Shown here one piece after another: positions 36,501 through 44,989 of a stretch of DNA of 64,000 nt (positions are counted from its first letter, which is position 1; the number at the start of each line of letters is the position of its first letter). This stretch comes from an uncultured Bacteroidales bacterium (lineage in GTDB: Bacteria; Bacteroidota; Bacteroidia; Bacteroidales; F082). The stretch is from the NCBI GenBank assembly GCA_905234455.1, contig CAJOIH010000004.1, positions 43,490 through 107,489 of the forward strand, in the 5' to 3' direction. The position numbers were made by a program, and so were the translations under genes. Below the pieces are notes generated by a model. The model was not told the DNA's origin. It searched no databases and saw only the letters and a program-made list of their open reading frames with translations.

Positions 36501-37718
36501 GCAATGGATACCTTGCTCAACGTGGGCTTGAACGACGAGATTGCCGAGGCCTCAGCACAAGACCCACAGAAGGGTTGGACCGTGTGGGATTCGTACCGCC
36601 GTCTGCTGCAGAGCTGGGGCATGGCCAAAGGCATCGAGCGTGATGTGTTCGACGACGAGATCAACGCTTACAAGCAGCGCACCGGCGTGATGATGAAAGC
36701 CGACTTCACGGCTGAGCAAATGCGTGAGATGGCCATGGCATACAAACGCATCCTTGATGAACACCATGTGGTTTTCGAGCAGGATTCCTTCAAGCAGCTC
36801 ATCGAGTGTGTCAACATGGTCATCGACTCATGGAACTCGGAGCGTGCGCTTGCCTACCGCCGTCATTTAGGTATCTCTGAGAATTGGGGTACTGCTGTCA
36901 TCGTGCAGCAGATGATTTTCGGTAACCGCAGCGCCACTTCGGGCACTGGCGTGGTGTTCACCCAAAACCCCAACCGCGAACGTCCCGGTGTGCACCTCTA
37001 TGGCGACTTCACCTTGCGTAGCCAGGGCGAGGACATCGTAGGTGGATTGGTGAAGCCGTTGCCGATAGGGGAGACCCAGCGCAAAGCCGCCGGACTGGAA
37101 GGTCCCTCGATGCAGACGCTGCTGCCCGATATGTACCGTAAGATCTATAATACCGCCGTCAAGCTCACCGAGGAACTCGGTTACAGCCCGCAGGAGATCG
37201 AATTCACCTTCGAGAGCGACAATCCTGACGACTTCCATATCCTTCAGACCCGCGACCAAGACCTCAAGACAACGGAAAACGGAAAGCTGAAAACGGAAAG
37301 TTCCTTCGTTTTTGACAAACCGGAGCAACGGCTGCAACGCTCCGTGGGACGTGGAATGGGCATTGGCGGTGGCGCCATGAACGGCTTGGCCGCATTCAAC
37401 GCCAATCAAATCGAAGAACTCCGTAAGCAATATCCTAATGACAACGTCATCTTGGTGCGTCCCGACACGGTGCCCGACGACATCGGCATGATCTTCGACT
37501 GCGACGGTCTGCTCACCGCCCGTGGCGGTGCCACCTCGCATGCAGCCGTCACCGCTGTCCGTCTCGGCAAGGTCTGTGTGGTCAGCTGCGACGGCCTCGA
37601 GGTCGACGTCGACGACGAGTTCGGCAGTATTAATGGCCATCCTTTGAAGATGGGCGACAAGATTGCCATCGACGGCAACCAAGGGCTTGTTTATTTAGGC
37701 CATTATCCCACGGAATGA
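33516..37718 (+). CDS. PPDK-like protein with ATP-binding and phosphohistidine domains, no PEP/pyruvate barrel
   Basis: 1,400 residues from the ATG at 33516. The first about 900 residues are mostly helical and match nothing I recognise. Then comes the PPDK-type ATP-binding domain (about 905-1250: GNKAYHLKNLYLNGLPVPPG, LLLSVRSGTAISMPGAMDTL, TGVVFTQNPNRERPGVHLYG) and the phosphohistidine domain with GGATSHAAVTAVRLGKVCVV (about 1337-1356). The protein stops soon after, so the C-terminal TIM barrel that binds PEP/pyruvate in true PPDK is absent. It could phosphorylate some other acceptor through the histidine, like glucan water dikinases or rifampicin phosphotransferase. Two repeat-derived inserts lie in frame: residues about 124-152 and about 1252-1262. 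Confidence 0.8.
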   Translation: MSEPFKSQALEANLEQTRYKDIFIPEEHQQFINLSVKYFGINKRAKDCITEYHHPMSNHAFVTEELRKILIDDFWFYTREDVPADAYLIPIEMMRSLMRPDVPKKLRLNIVNTLMEFSEKASSLSLRGAESSEATWQSNQGNTGLPRCARNDIIDAVFDVLEERFDANRDCYILASKYAIRYLDTLAHDEQYGPRAMKLTQTILGETYRYWQDTTQVENWLNEKAALVEPQEAQAIKESIGEPYFSQLNNDLNHADTWEKLKEMPVFDQIASRFTKSEETFPHFITKFHYVFFLLHLPGMESQRERLIWNMNRMLRDAVDEMPQEQVMPFIDTIFDLAQELRKDYMSAVLDFQLTLGLKIIDIDQTEQKEIVNYFEKKLINFGFVTPGKVFVNEDWQLSVDENHIKNIRVWLELIEHSKFPMEKLLSSLIVNLKLGGIFLSDTDLFQREITKILNSNITPYYKKVKQLTRIFPVYFNEIGAEGEIRNVTTNMDEISGREDKLVHFLRKQVHTESNNTLIGLTFSVFQFWSDGFKENLRSILPNNVYDSIDVDSEWFTHVHDITVTMSEISCLDAEDLLMLSRDDFDKLITRAAEKLGLEPRIRDREHARLMDIRDLYAFLREKYSFESVNIFNSLRSCPFLSDKDIDEFETAYKNKEIGKSLKMIYRFMEKLKQIIFNPEESEGWENIYHKRHIAIGIPSMYGTYRENKFEAMGLTFRLERVATQLMEQVVQGINLEYISARTLEVIYDILEYFREGLELDGITNQGLNSKLKMLKYSLTSRSFSFDQYINIFQFISEDVKRIVISYFLKSYEYPLKVVVPQLFDPEGKLDEKETAALISRKSEEFHRDLLSDAFLMQPLDNFIARILKSLRGMAADLDEKLISDIMTYNSEMLISPFWEATPKMDNQVFIGNKAYHLKNLYLNGLPVPPGFVITTETFRRNETINTIPELRSEIHGMIRRFITGLEGITQKKFGDPQNPLLLSVRSGTAISMPGAMDTLLNVGLNDEIAEASAQDPQKGWTVWDSYRRLLQSWGMAKGIERDVFDDEINAYKQRTGVMMKADFTAEQMREMAMAYKRILDEHHVVFEQDSFKQLIECVNMVIDSWNSERALAYRRHLGISENWGTAVIVQQMIFGNRSATSGTGVVFTQNPNRERPGVHLYGDFTLRSQGEDIVGGLVKPLPIGETQRKAAGLEGPSMQTLLPDMYRKIYNTAVKLTEELGYSPQEIEFTFESDNPDDFHILQTRDQDLKTTENGKLKTESSFVFDKPEQRLQRSVGRGMGIGGGAMNGLAAFNANQIEELRKQYPNDNVILVRPDTVPDDIGMIFDCDGLLTARGGATSHAAVTAVRLGKVCVVSCDGLEVDVDDEFGSINGHPLKMGDKIAIDGNQGLVYLGHYPTE
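33886..33972. repeat. 87-bp palindromic interspersed repeat inserted in frame in the PPDK-like gene
   Basis: Outer arms TGTCATTGCGAG (33886-33897) and CTCGCAATGACA (33961-33972) and inner arms CGTGGCAATCCA (33919-33930) and TGGATTGCCACG (33944-33955) are perfect inverted repeats. The length is 29 codons with no stop. The sequence class (a long hairpin with ATTGCGAG ends and GGCAATCC core) is one known as scattered repeats in many bacterial genomes. Confidence 0.9.
37269..37300. repeat. Simple-sequence insert (AACGGAAA / CTGAAAA units) inside the PPDK-like gene
   Basis: Near-repeats of AACGGAAA and GCTGAAAACGGAAA; it encodes a lysine/threonine/glutamate-rich peptide (TTENGKLKTE) between the ATP-binding and phosphohistidine domains. 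Related A/C-rich filler occurs between genes at 51646-51685 and 55296-55344. Confidence 0.6.
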
Positions 37719-37719
37719 T

Positions 37720-37727
37720 TATCTTTG
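37720..37727 (+). promoter_or_regulatory. -7 promoter element of the DUF2130 gene
   Basis: TATCTTTG, perfect consensus, one base after the stop codon of the PPDK-like gene and 15 bases before the ATG at 37743. Confidence 0.65.
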
Positions 37728-37742
37728 CAAAAATTTCCCGAG

Positions 37743-38960
37743 ATGAAAGAACTGAAATGCCCCAAATGCGGAAGCGTGTTTACTGTGGATGAAGCTGACT
37801 ATGCCCTCATCCTCAGTCAAGTGAAGAACCGTGAGTTCGATGCGGAAGTCAACCGCCGTATCAATGAGTTGCACCAACAACAGCATGCCGAGCAGAAAGC
37901 CGCCGAAGCCCAACTGGAAAAGAACCATCTGGCTGAACTGAATAAGAAAGACCAAGAAATCGCCCAGCTGAAATCGCAAATTGCCCAAAGCGACAGCCGT
38001 CAGCAAATCGCCGTCATGGAGGTCCGGCAAAAAGCCCAAAACTACCTGACCCAAAAGGAAGCGGAAATCGCCAAACTCAAGTCGGACGCCGAGGTGAAAC
38101 AAGCTGAGACCGACTCGAAGCTGGCTGTGCTTAAGGAACAATACGAAGGTAAGCTGAAAAGCGCCCAGGAGCAAGTGGAATATTACAAGGACCTCAAAGC
38201 CCGCCTCTCCACCAAGATGGTGGGCGAGACCCTCGAGATCCATTGCAGTACCGAGTTTGAACGGGTACGTCCGCTCTTCCCCAATGCCTATTTCGAGAAG
38301 GACAACGATGCCTCGGGAGGCACCAAGGGCGACTTTATCTTCCGCGACTTCGAGGAGGGCATCGAGTACGTCTCCATCATGTTCGAGATGAAAAACGAGA
38401 TGGACGAGACCGCCACCAAACACCGTAACGAGGACTTCTTCCGCAAGCTCGACGCCGACCGCAACGCCAAACACTGCGAGTTCGCCGTGCTGGTCAGCCT
38501 GCTGGAACCCGAAAGTGAACTATACAACACGGGCATCGTCGACGTATCGCACCGCTACCCGAAGATGTATGTCATCCGTCCGCAGTTCTTCATCCCCCTT
38601 ATTACCTTGCTGGTGCAGACCTCCAAGAAGAGCCTCGAATACAAAAAGCAACTGGCCATCGCCCAAAACCAGTCGGTCGACGTCACCAACTTCGAGAACC
38701 AACTCAACGACTTCAAGGACAAGTTCGGCCGTAACTACCGTCTCGCCTATGAGAAGTACCAGACCGCCATCGATGAGATCGACAAGACCATCCTCCACCT
38801 CCAGAAGATGAAGGAAGCGCTGATCGGTTCAGAGAACAACCTGCGACTGGCCAACGACAAACTCGATGACCTCACTATTAAGAAGCTGACGCGTAACAAT
38901 CCGACCATGAAGACGAAATTTGACGAAGCCCGTGAGCAAAACAACGATTTAATTTCGTAA
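37743..38960 (+). CDS. DUF2130 protein with coiled coil and PD-(D/E)xK-like nuclease fold
   Basis: 405 residues from the ATG at 37743. It opens with a single half zinc-ribbon motif CPKCGSVF (residues 5-12), then a long coiled coil rich in Q, E, K and A (about 25-160). The DUF2130 domain follows: [15 protein letters not shown] and [19 protein letters not shown] (about 200-235) supply the D...ExK pattern of restriction-like nucleases, then [13 protein letters not shown] and [14 protein letters not shown] second coiled coil ends the protein. Role unknown; DNA processing is possible. Its stop codon overlaps the lepA promoter. Confidence 0.85.
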   Translation: MKELKCPKCGSVFTVDEADYALILSQVKNREFDAEVNRRINELHQQQHAEQKAAEAQLEKNHLAELNKKDQEIAQLKSQIAQSDSRQQIAVMEVRQKAQNYLTQKEAEIAKLKSDAEVKQAETDSKLAVLKEQYEGKLKSAQEQVEYYKDLKARLSTKMVGETLEIHCSTEFERVRPLFPNAYFEKDNDASGGTKGDFIFRDFEEGIEYVSIMFEMKNEMDETATKHRNEDFFRKLDADRNAKHCEFAVLVSLLEPESELYNTGIVDVSHRYPKMYVIRPQFFIPLITLLVQTSKKSLEYKKQLAIAQNQSVDVTNFENQLNDFKDKFGRNYRLAYEKYQTAIDEIDKTILHLQKMKEALIGSENNLRLANDKLDDLTIKKLTRNNPTMKTKFDEAREQNNDLIS

Positions 38961-38965
38961 TTTTG
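38958..38965 (+). promoter_or_regulatory. -7 promoter element of lepA, five bases from the start codon
   Basis: TAATTTTG, perfect consensus, overlaps the stop codon of the DUF2130 gene. Only five bases separate it from the lepA ATG, so a transcript starting at the normal distance would be leaderless. Confidence 0.65.
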
Positions 38966-38970
38966 CGCCC

Positions 38971-40758
38971 ATGAAAAACATCCGCAACTTCTGCATCATC
39001 GCCCATATCGACCATGGCAAATCCACCCTGGCCGACCGTCTGCTGGAGCTCACCAAGACCGTCAGCGAGAAAGAACTCGTCGACCAAGTGCTCGACGACA
39101 TGGACCTCGAGCGCGAACGTGGCATCACCATCAAGAGCCACGCCATCCAAATGAAATACAACTACAAGGGCGAGGTCTACACCCTCAACCTTATCGATAC
39201 TCCCGGCCACGTCGACTTCTCCTACGAGGTGTCACGCTCCATCGCCGCCTGCGAGGGAGCCCTGCTGGTGGTCGACGCCACCCAGGGCATCCAGGCCCAG
39301 ACCATCGCCAACCTCTATTCGGCCCTCGAACATGACCTGGAAATCATCCCCGTAATGAACAAGATTGACATGGACAGCGCCATGATCGATATCGTGGAAG
39401 ACCAGATCGTCGACTTGCTGGGCTGCGATCCCTCCGACATCCTCAAGGTGAGTGCCCGTACCGGCGAAGGCGTGCCCGCCGTGCTCGATGCCATCGTCGA
39501 AAAGGTGCCCTGCCCCAAAGGTGATCCCGACGCTCCCCTGCAGGCCCTCATCTTCGACTCGGTGTTCAACTCGTATCGCGGCATCATCGCCTACTACCGC
39601 ATCATGAACGGCACCATCCATACCAACGACTTGGTGAAGTTCTTCGCCACCGGCAAGGAATACAATGCTGAAGAGGTGGGTGTGCTGCAACTGAAACAGG
39701 TGCCCAAAGCTTCCCTATCAGCCGGCGATGTGGGTTACATCATCTCGGGCATTAAGACCTCGAAGGAGGTCAAAGTGGGCGATACCATCACCCATGTGGA
39801 GAATCCTTGCGCCGAGCCTGTGGCAGGTTTCGAGAACGTCAAACCTATGCTTTTCGCAGGTATCTATCCTGTGGATGCCGACGACTACGAAGAACTGCGG
39901 GCCTCGCTTGAAAAGCTTCAGTTGAACGACGCCTCGCTGGTGTGGGAACCCGAATCGTCAGCCGCACTGGGCTTCGGCTTCCGCTGCGGCTTCCTGGGTC
40001 TGCTCCACATGGAGATTGTGCAGGAGCGCCTCGACCGTGAGTTCGACATGGATGTGATCACCACTGTGCCCAACGTGTCGTTCAAATGCTTCAAGACCGA
40101 TGGCGAGATGATCGAGGTGCACAACCCCAGCGGGCTGCCTGAGGTGACTAAGATCGACCATATCGAGGAACCTTACATCATCGCCCAGATCATCTCCAAG
40201 AACGACTTCACCGGTCCCATCATGACGCTCTGCATCGACCGGCGCGGGGTGTTGAAAAACCAGGTCTACCTCTCCACCGACCGTGTGGAGCTGACCTTCC
40301 AGATGCCGCTGAGCGAGATCGTGTTCGACTTTTACGACAAGCTCAAGTCGATCTCCAAGGGTTACGCTTCGTTCGACTATCACATCGCCGGCTACCAGGA
40401 TGCCGATTTGGTCAAGCTCGACATTATGCTCAACGGAGAGTCGGTCGATGCCCTGTCCACTTTGATCCACCGTGGCCATGCCTACGACTTCGGCCGTCGT
40501 ATGTGCGAGAAGCTCAAGGAACTCATCCCACGCCATCAGTTCGACATCGCCATCCAGGCCGCCATCGGCGCCAAGATCATCGCCCGTGAGACGGTACGTC
40601 AGGTGCGTAAGGACGTGACGGCCAAGTGCTATGGCGGCGACGTCTCCCGTAAGCGCAAACTGCTCGAGAAGCAGAAGGCTGGCAAGAAACGCATGCGCCA
40701 GATCGGTAACGTGGAAGTGCCGCAATCCGCCTTCCTCGCCGTGTTGAAGCTCGATTAA
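38971..40758 (+). CDS. lepA: Elongation factor 4 (LepA)
   Basis: Ribosomal GTPase that acts on back-translocated or early-assembled ribosomes. 595 residues, normal. G1 [14 protein letters not shown] (about 11-24), G2 [12 protein letters not shown]3 [15 protein letters not shown] (about 76-90), G4 NKIDMDSA (about 130-137), then domains II-III, V and the LepA-specific C-terminal domain with [20 protein letters not shown] (about 552-571). Confidence 0.98.
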   Translation: MKNIRNFCIIAHIDHGKSTLADRLLELTKTVSEKELVDQVLDDMDLERERGITIKSHAIQMKYNYKGEVYTLNLIDTPGHVDFSYEVSRSIAACEGALLVVDATQGIQAQTIANLYSALEHDLEIIPVMNKIDMDSAMIDIVEDQIVDLLGCDPSDILKVSARTGEGVPAVLDAIVEKVPCPKGDPDAPLQALIFDSVFNSYRGIIAYYRIMNGTIHTNDLVKFFATGKEYNAEEVGVLQLKQVPKASLSAGDVGYIISGIKTSKEVKVGDTITHVENPCAEPVAGFENVKPMLFAGIYPVDADDYEELRASLEKLQLNDASLVWEPESSAALGFGFRCGFLGLLHMEIVQERLDREFDMDVITTVPNVSFKCFKTDGEMIEVHNPSGLPEVTKIDHIEEPYIIAQIISKNDFTGPIMTLCIDRRGVLKNQVYLSTDRVELTFQMPLSEIVFDFYDKLKSISKGYASFDYHIAGYQDADLVKLDIMLNGESVDALSTLIHRGHAYDFGRRMCEKLKELIPRHQFDIAIQAAIGAKIIARETVRQVRKDVTAKCYGGDVSRKRKLLEKQKAGKKRMRQIGNVEVPQSAFLAVLKLD

Positions 40759-40801
40759 ATAAATATTTTTATTGAAAAGTTTCATATATAAAGAAATGTT
40801 G

Positions 40802-40809
40802 TAATTTTG
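40802..40809 (+). promoter_or_regulatory. -7 promoter element of dprA
   Basis: TAATTTTG, perfect consensus, 20 bases before the ATG at 40830. Confidence 0.7.
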
Positions 40810-40829
40810 CAACAAAAAATCTTTTATAT

Positions 40830-41930
40830 ATGAAACCGGGAACCATCTATCAAATTGCCGTCACGCTGATTCCTGGCATTGGCGACATCAGCGGGAAACG
40901 CTTCGTTTCCTACTGCGGCGGCGCCGAAGCCATCTTCAGGGAAAACCGTAAGTCGCTAGAAAAAATCAACGGCTTGCGTGATGTCACCATTGACGCATTA
41001 TGCCACTCCAAGGATCTCCTCCGCCGTGCCGAACAGGAGGTGGAGTTCATCGCGAGAAACAACATCCGTCCGCTCTTTTACCAGGACTCCGACTATCCCC
41101 GTAGGCTCTTGCAATGCGAGGACAGTCCCATCATGCTCTACTACAAGGGCAACGCCAACCTGAACGCCTCCAAGGTGGTGGCTGTCGTGGGGACACGCAA
41201 CATCACCGAATACGGCAAGGACAACTGTGCCCAGCTCGTCAACGACCTCGTCGATGAGCAGGTGCTTGTGGTCAGCGGCTTGGCCTATGGGGTCGACACC
41301 ATGGCCCATCGCACTTCGGTGAAGGCTGGGATTCCTACGGTGGGCGTGTTGGGCAACGGCTTGCAACAGATTTATCCCGCAGCGAACAAGAAACTGGCCT
41401 CGGAGATGCTTGCCAACGGCGGACTGCTCACCGAGTGCATGAGCGGCACCCAACCCGATCGTGAGAACTTCCCTCGCCGCAACCGCATCATCGCCGGCAT
41501 GGCCGACGCCGTCGTCGTCGTCGAATCCGCCTTGAAGGGCGGATCGCTCATCACCGCCGACCTGGCCAACTCCTATAGCCGCGATGTGTTTGCCTTCCCG
41601 GGACGGGTGAAAGACCTCTACAGCCAAGGCTGCAACTACCTCATCCGTACCAATAGGGCCCATCTCATGGAAAGTGTGGACAACCTGCGCTACGTGATGC
41701 GATGGGAATGCCAGAAGACCAAGGAAGAACGCCAAACCACCATCTTCCGCGAGTTTTCCGACGAGGAAAAACGTATCATGGACTGTTTCGGCGACAAAAG
41801 CATCGTGAGCCTCGACGACCTCATCGTAAGCACCGAACTGCCCACCACCAAACTGGCCAGCCTGCTGCTCAACCTGGAGTTCGACGGCATCGTGATGGCT
41901 TTGCCCGGAAAACGCTACCAGCGGAATTAA
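40830..41930 (+). CDS. dprA: DNA-processing protein DprA
   Basis: Loads RecA onto incoming single-stranded DNA during natural transformation. 366 residues: an N-terminal helical SAM/HhH-like region (LIPGIGDISGKRFVSYCGG), the Rossmann-like core with AVVGTRNITEYGKDNCAQLV (about 112-131), SGLAYGVDTMAHRTSV, VLGNGLQQIYPAANK, FPRRNRIIAGMADAVVVVES (about 213-232) and GGSLITADLANSYSRDVFAFPG, and a C-terminal winged-helix tail. Complete. Confidence 0.97.
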   Translation: MKPGTIYQIAVTLIPGIGDISGKRFVSYCGGAEAIFRENRKSLEKINGLRDVTIDALCHSKDLLRRAEQEVEFIARNNIRPLFYQDSDYPRRLLQCEDSPIMLYYKGNANLNASKVVAVVGTRNITEYGKDNCAQLVNDLVDEQVLVVSGLAYGVDTMAHRTSVKAGIPTVGVLGNGLQQIYPAANKKLASEMLANGGLLTECMSGTQPDRENFPRRNRIIAGMADAVVVVESALKGGSLITADLANSYSRDVFAFPGRVKDLYSQGCNYLIRTNRAHLMESVDNLRYVMRWECQKTKEERQTTIFREFSDEEKRIMDCFGDKSIVSLDDLIVSTELPTTKLASLLLNLEFDGIVMALPGKRYQRN

Positions 41931-41946
41931 TAAAAAGATATTTTTG

Positions 41947-41954
41947 TATCTTTG
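41947..41954 (+). promoter_or_regulatory. -7 promoter element of rsgA, four bases from the start codon
   Basis: TATCTTTG, perfect consensus, ends four bases before the GTG at 41959. As with lepA, a leaderless mRNA is predicted. Confidence 0.65.
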
Positions 41955-41958
41955 CGCC

Positions 41959-42891
41959 GTGAACGGCAAAGTCATCAAGTCAACGGGAAGCTGGTACATC
42001 GTCCTCGACGAACAGGGACGGCAATGGGAGTGCCGCCTGCGAGGCAAGATACGCCTCGACGGGCTGCGCAGCACCAACCCCGTGGCCGTGGGCGACAACG
42101 TGGTGTTTGAACAGGAACCCGACAAACCCACAGGGGTCATCAAAAGCATCGCCACACGCAACAACCTCATCGTCCGCAAGTCGGTCAACCTCAGCAAAGC
42201 TTCTCATATCATCGCCGCCAACGTCGACCTCGCCATCATCGTGGCCACCGTGGCACAACCGCGTACCTCCACGGGGTTCATCGATCGCTTCATGGTGACC
42301 GCCGAAGCCTATCACATCCCCACCGCCCTGGTGTTCAACAAATGCGACCTTTACACCGACGACCAGATAGGGGAGATGGCTGAACTTATCGGGTATTATC
42401 AGGAGATCGGCTACACCTCGTTCGGCGTGTCGGCCAAGACGGGCTTCAAACTCGACGAGCTGAAGGCGCTGATGCAGGACAAGATTTGTCTCTTCGCAGG
42501 CCACTCAGGGGTGGGGAAGTCCGCCCTGGTCAACGCCCTCGACCCAAGCCAGCACCTGAAAATCGGTGCCATTTCCGATGTACACAACAAGGGCAAGCAT
42601 ACCACTACCTTCGCCGAGATGCACCACCTGGAATTCGGTGCGTGGATCGTGGATACTCCGGGCATCAAGGAGTTCGCCCTCTACGACATGGAGACCGACA
42701 CCCTGGCACAGCGTTTCCCCGAGATGCGAGAGCGGATGAGCCAATGCCGCTTCGCCAACTGCACCCACACCCACGAGCCGGGATGCGCCGTGAAAGAAGC
42801 CGTGGAGAACGGCGACATCGCCGACTGGCGTTACAACAACTATCTGAGAATGTACAACAACGAAGACTGGAGCTATGGAACCGACGATTAA
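41959..42891 (+). CDS. rsgA: Ribosome small subunit-dependent GTPase RsgA
   Basis: Circularly permuted GTPase for 30S maturation. I use the GTG at 41959 (310 residues, VNGKVIKSTGSWY), because an upstream TTG would lie inside the promoter and homologues begin with a similar xGxVIKxTGSW. OB fold at the N-terminus with NPVAVGDNVVFE; then G4 NKCD, G1 GHSGVGKSALVN (about 182-193), G3 DTPGIKEFAL (about 234-243) and a zinc site in CRFANCTHTHEPGCAVKEA (about 257-275). Overlaps the next gene by 17 bases. Confidence 0.95.
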   Translation: MNGKVIKSTGSWYIVLDEQGRQWECRLRGKIRLDGLRSTNPVAVGDNVVFEQEPDKPTGVIKSIATRNNLIVRKSVNLSKASHIIAANVDLAIIVATVAQPRTSTGFIDRFMVTAEAYHIPTALVFNKCDLYTDDQIGEMAELIGYYQEIGYTSFGVSAKTGFKLDELKALMQDKICLFAGHSGVGKSALVNALDPSQHLKIGAISDVHNKGKHTTTFAEMHHLEFGAWIVDTPGIKEFALYDMETDTLAQRFPEMRERMSQCRFANCTHTHEPGCAVKEAVENGDIADWRYNNYLRMYNNEDWSYGTDD

Positions 42892-43213
42892 AGACCTGCT
42901 GCTGAAACAACTGGAAAGCCAAGAGGCCTGCCTCATCCAACTGGAGATGGGCGCCTTCGACTACAGCCTCTCGGAAATTGCCCGTATCGTGGAGGAAAAC
43001 GACGCCAAGATCGTCGGCCTCACTATCGATGACATCCCCGAGGATCCCGGCCGCATGGTGGTGAGCGTTCTGGTCAACAAGGCCGACTGCACCGCCATCG
43101 TCAATAGCTTCTACAGATACAACTACCATATCCTGAACACATTCAGCTCGCATGACGAGAACAGCGACCTGATGGAACGCTACTCACACCTGATGCGCTA
43201 TCTGAACGTTTAA
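42875..43213 (+). CDS. ACT-like C-terminal domain protein, apparently a CBS-less form of a CBS-ACT protein
   Basis: 112 residues. The block FDYSLSEIARIVEENDAKIV (about 28-47), the VVSVLVNKADCTAIVNSF segment and the end ERYSHLMRYLNV resemble the C-terminal part of the CBS-domain protein that lies next to nadK in other Bacteroidota, but the pair of CBS domains expected before it is missing. The start (MEPTIKDLLLKQLE) resembles the CBS protein N-terminus, so the CBS part seems to have been lost internally rather than truncated from the 5' end. It may still act as a dimeric ligand sensor. Comparison rests on memory of family members. Confidence 0.6.
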   Translation: MEPTIKDLLLKQLESQEACLIQLEMGAFDYSLSEIARIVEENDAKIVGLTIDDIPEDPGRMVVSVLVNKADCTAIVNSFYRYNYHILNTFSSHDENSDLMERYSHLMRYLNV

Positions 43214-43225
43214 ATACTACGACCC

Positions 43226-44050
43226 ATGAGAATCGCCATCTACGGAAAGACCATCGCCCCCGAGAACGAGGGCTATCTGCACCAGCTGACCGACGTGCTG
43301 GCCCAAAACCACGTGGAAGTGCTCGACTGCTTCAACCGCCGTGAGCCACTCGACAGCCAGGTGGACCTGCTGCTCTCCATCGGCGGCGACGGCACCATGC
43401 TCGACGCGGTGCCCCTAGTGGGTGCTTCGGGCATCCCCATGCTGGGAATCAACATGGGCCGCTTGGGTTTTATCTCGAGTGTGGCCAAAGAGGAGATCCA
43501 CCAAGCCATCCGACAGATCATGGAAGGCCGTTACACCACCGAGAGCCGCACCCTTCTCGAGTTGGTGGCCCCTCAAGGCGTGTTCAACGGTTCGGTCAAC
43601 TATGCCCTCAATGAGATCAACATCATCCGCAATCCCGAGCACTCACTGCTCTCCGTCAAGGTTTTCGTGAACGACCTCTTCCTCAACACCTACTGGGGCG
43701 ACGGCATCCTGATGGCCACCCCCACGGGCTCTACCGCCTACTCGCTGAGTGCAGGAGGTCCCATCCTCACCCCCGACTCGCATAGCTTCGTCATCACCCC
43801 CATCGCGGCACATAACCTCACCGTACGCCCCATCGTCATCCCCGACGATAGCACTGTGCGCATCCAAGTGGAAGGAAGAGAACGGCAGTTTGTGTTCAGC
43901 ATGGACTCCCGCGTCTGTGCCCTCGACACCTCGGTGGAACTGATGGTGCGCAAAGCCGGCTTCTGCATCAATACAGTGCGTCTCGAAGGTACCGACTTCT
44001 TCAGCACCATCCGCAACAAACTATCCTGGGGCAAGGACAATAGAAATTGA
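43226..44050 (+). CDS. nadK: NAD kinase
   Basis: Phosphorylates NAD to NADP. 274 residues. Motifs: LLLSIGGDGTMLDAVPLVG (about 50-68, the GGDG site with catalytic Asp), GINMGRLGFISSV (about 75-87), NEINIIRNPEHSLL, GDGILMATPTGSTAYSLSAG (about 153-172) and the C-terminal DSRVCALDTSVELMVRKA. Follows the ACT-like gene by 12 bases. Confidence 0.97.
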   Translation: MRIAIYGKTIAPENEGYLHQLTDVLAQNHVEVLDCFNRREPLDSQVDLLLSIGGDGTMLDAVPLVGASGIPMLGINMGRLGFISSVAKEEIHQAIRQIMEGRYTTESRTLLELVAPQGVFNGSVNYALNEINIIRNPEHSLLSVKVFVNDLFLNTYWGDGILMATPTGSTAYSLSAGGPILTPDSHSFVITPIAAHNLTVRPIVIPDDSTVRIQVEGRERQFVFSMDSRVCALDTSVELMVRKAGFCINTVRLEGTDFFSTIRNKLSWGKDNRN

Positions 44051-44085
44051 TTTTCAGCGTTGACACATTATTAGAAAAAAAGTCG

Positions 44086-44093
44086 TAACTTTG
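44086..44093 (+). promoter_or_regulatory. -7 promoter element of the DUF6089-uppS-bamA unit
   Basis: TAACTTTG, perfect consensus, 15 bases before the ATG at 44109; it shows the in-frame upstream TTG is not used. Confidence 0.65.
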
Positions 44094-44108
44094 CAAGCTT
44101 TTAAACCT

Positions 44109-44987
44109 ATGAAGAACAGACTGCGTTTTTTGCTGATAATGTGTGTGATGGCTGTGCTGGCGCCCCGCGTGGCAAGAGCACAGGCCCCCCAGACCATCGA
44201 AGTGGGTCCCCATGTGGGAGGCACCTCATACGTCGGCGACCTCAACGTATGGCGCAACCTGCGGCAATGGGATTGGAAACAACTTAACGAGTTCCACTAT
44301 GCCTTGGGCGGAGTGGTGCGTTATAACTACGACTCGCGCTGGTCGTTCCGTCTCGACTACACCTATCTGAAAGTCAGGGCCCGTGACAACGTCACCGCCT
44401 GGCGTCCCCAAAGCCTGCTCAACTTCAAGACTACCGCCCATGACCTCAGCATGGTGGTGGAGTTCAACTTTTTGGATTACTACACGGGCAAGGAGGATAA
44501 GGGATTCTCACCCTACATCTTTGGTGGTGTCTCAGGTTTGATGTACCATGTCCAGCCTTTTACCGGCATCGACAACGTGGATGCCCTGTACATCAATAAC
44601 CTTCATGAAGGTACCATTGTCGTGAATGACCAAAAGGTAGGAGTGGATGAGTTTACCGTGGGACCGACATTAGAGGGACATAACTTTGCGCTCTCCATCC
44701 CGTTCGGCCTGGGTTGCAAACTCTCCGTCTCGGAACATCTGGGCGCCACCTTCGAATGGCGAATGCATTATACCTTAACCGATTACTTCGACGGCGTCCA
44801 TAGCAATTATGCGAAAGAACACGTCGTTGTAGAAGGATACGATTTCACCGACCCTACTGGGACTTTCCCCGAGGGCTATCAGCGCGGCAATCCCCGCAAT
44901 AACGACTGGTTTGGCATGGTCAACCTCTCGCTCACCTGGAAATTCATCATCCCCGACAGCGCCGCCTGCAAAATAACCGATCATTGA
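44109..44987 (+). CDS. DUF6089-type outer-membrane beta-barrel protein
   Basis: 292 residues from the ATG at 44109, with a signal peptide ending at about residue 25 (VARAQA). The mature chain begins with EVGPHVGGTSYVGDLN, the typical opening of the DUF6089 family, and alternates beta strands with aromatic girdles (WSFRLDYTYLKV, HDLSMVVEFNFLDYY, LGATFEWRMHYTLTDYF). It lies directly before uppS-bamA in Bacteroidota, where it is thought to be an envelope protein; exact role unknown. Stop overlaps the region just before uppS. Confidence 0.8.
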   Translation: MKNRLRFLLIMCVMAVLAPRVARAQAPQTIEVGPHVGGTSYVGDLNVWRNLRQWDWKQLNEFHYALGGVVRYNYDSRWSFRLDYTYLKVRARDNVTAWRPQSLLNFKTTAHDLSMVVEFNFLDYYTGKEDKGFSPYIFGGVSGLMYHVQPFTGIDNVDALYINNLHEGTIVVNDQKVGVDEFTVGPTLEGHNFALSIPFGLGCKLSVSEHLGATFEWRMHYTLTDYFDGVHSNYAKEHVVVEGYDFTDPTGTFPEGYQRGNPRNNDWFGMVNLSLTWKFIIPDSAACKITDH

Positions 44988-44989
44988 TT

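Noticed and set aside
37720..37745. TTG start at 37725 for the DUF2130 protein
   Set aside because: It lies inside the -7 element; ATG at 37743 with the CPKCG motif right after is preferred.
40740..40800. A/T-rich hairpin after lepA as terminator
   Set aside because: Only weak A-T pairs, no stable stem with a T-run; not listed.
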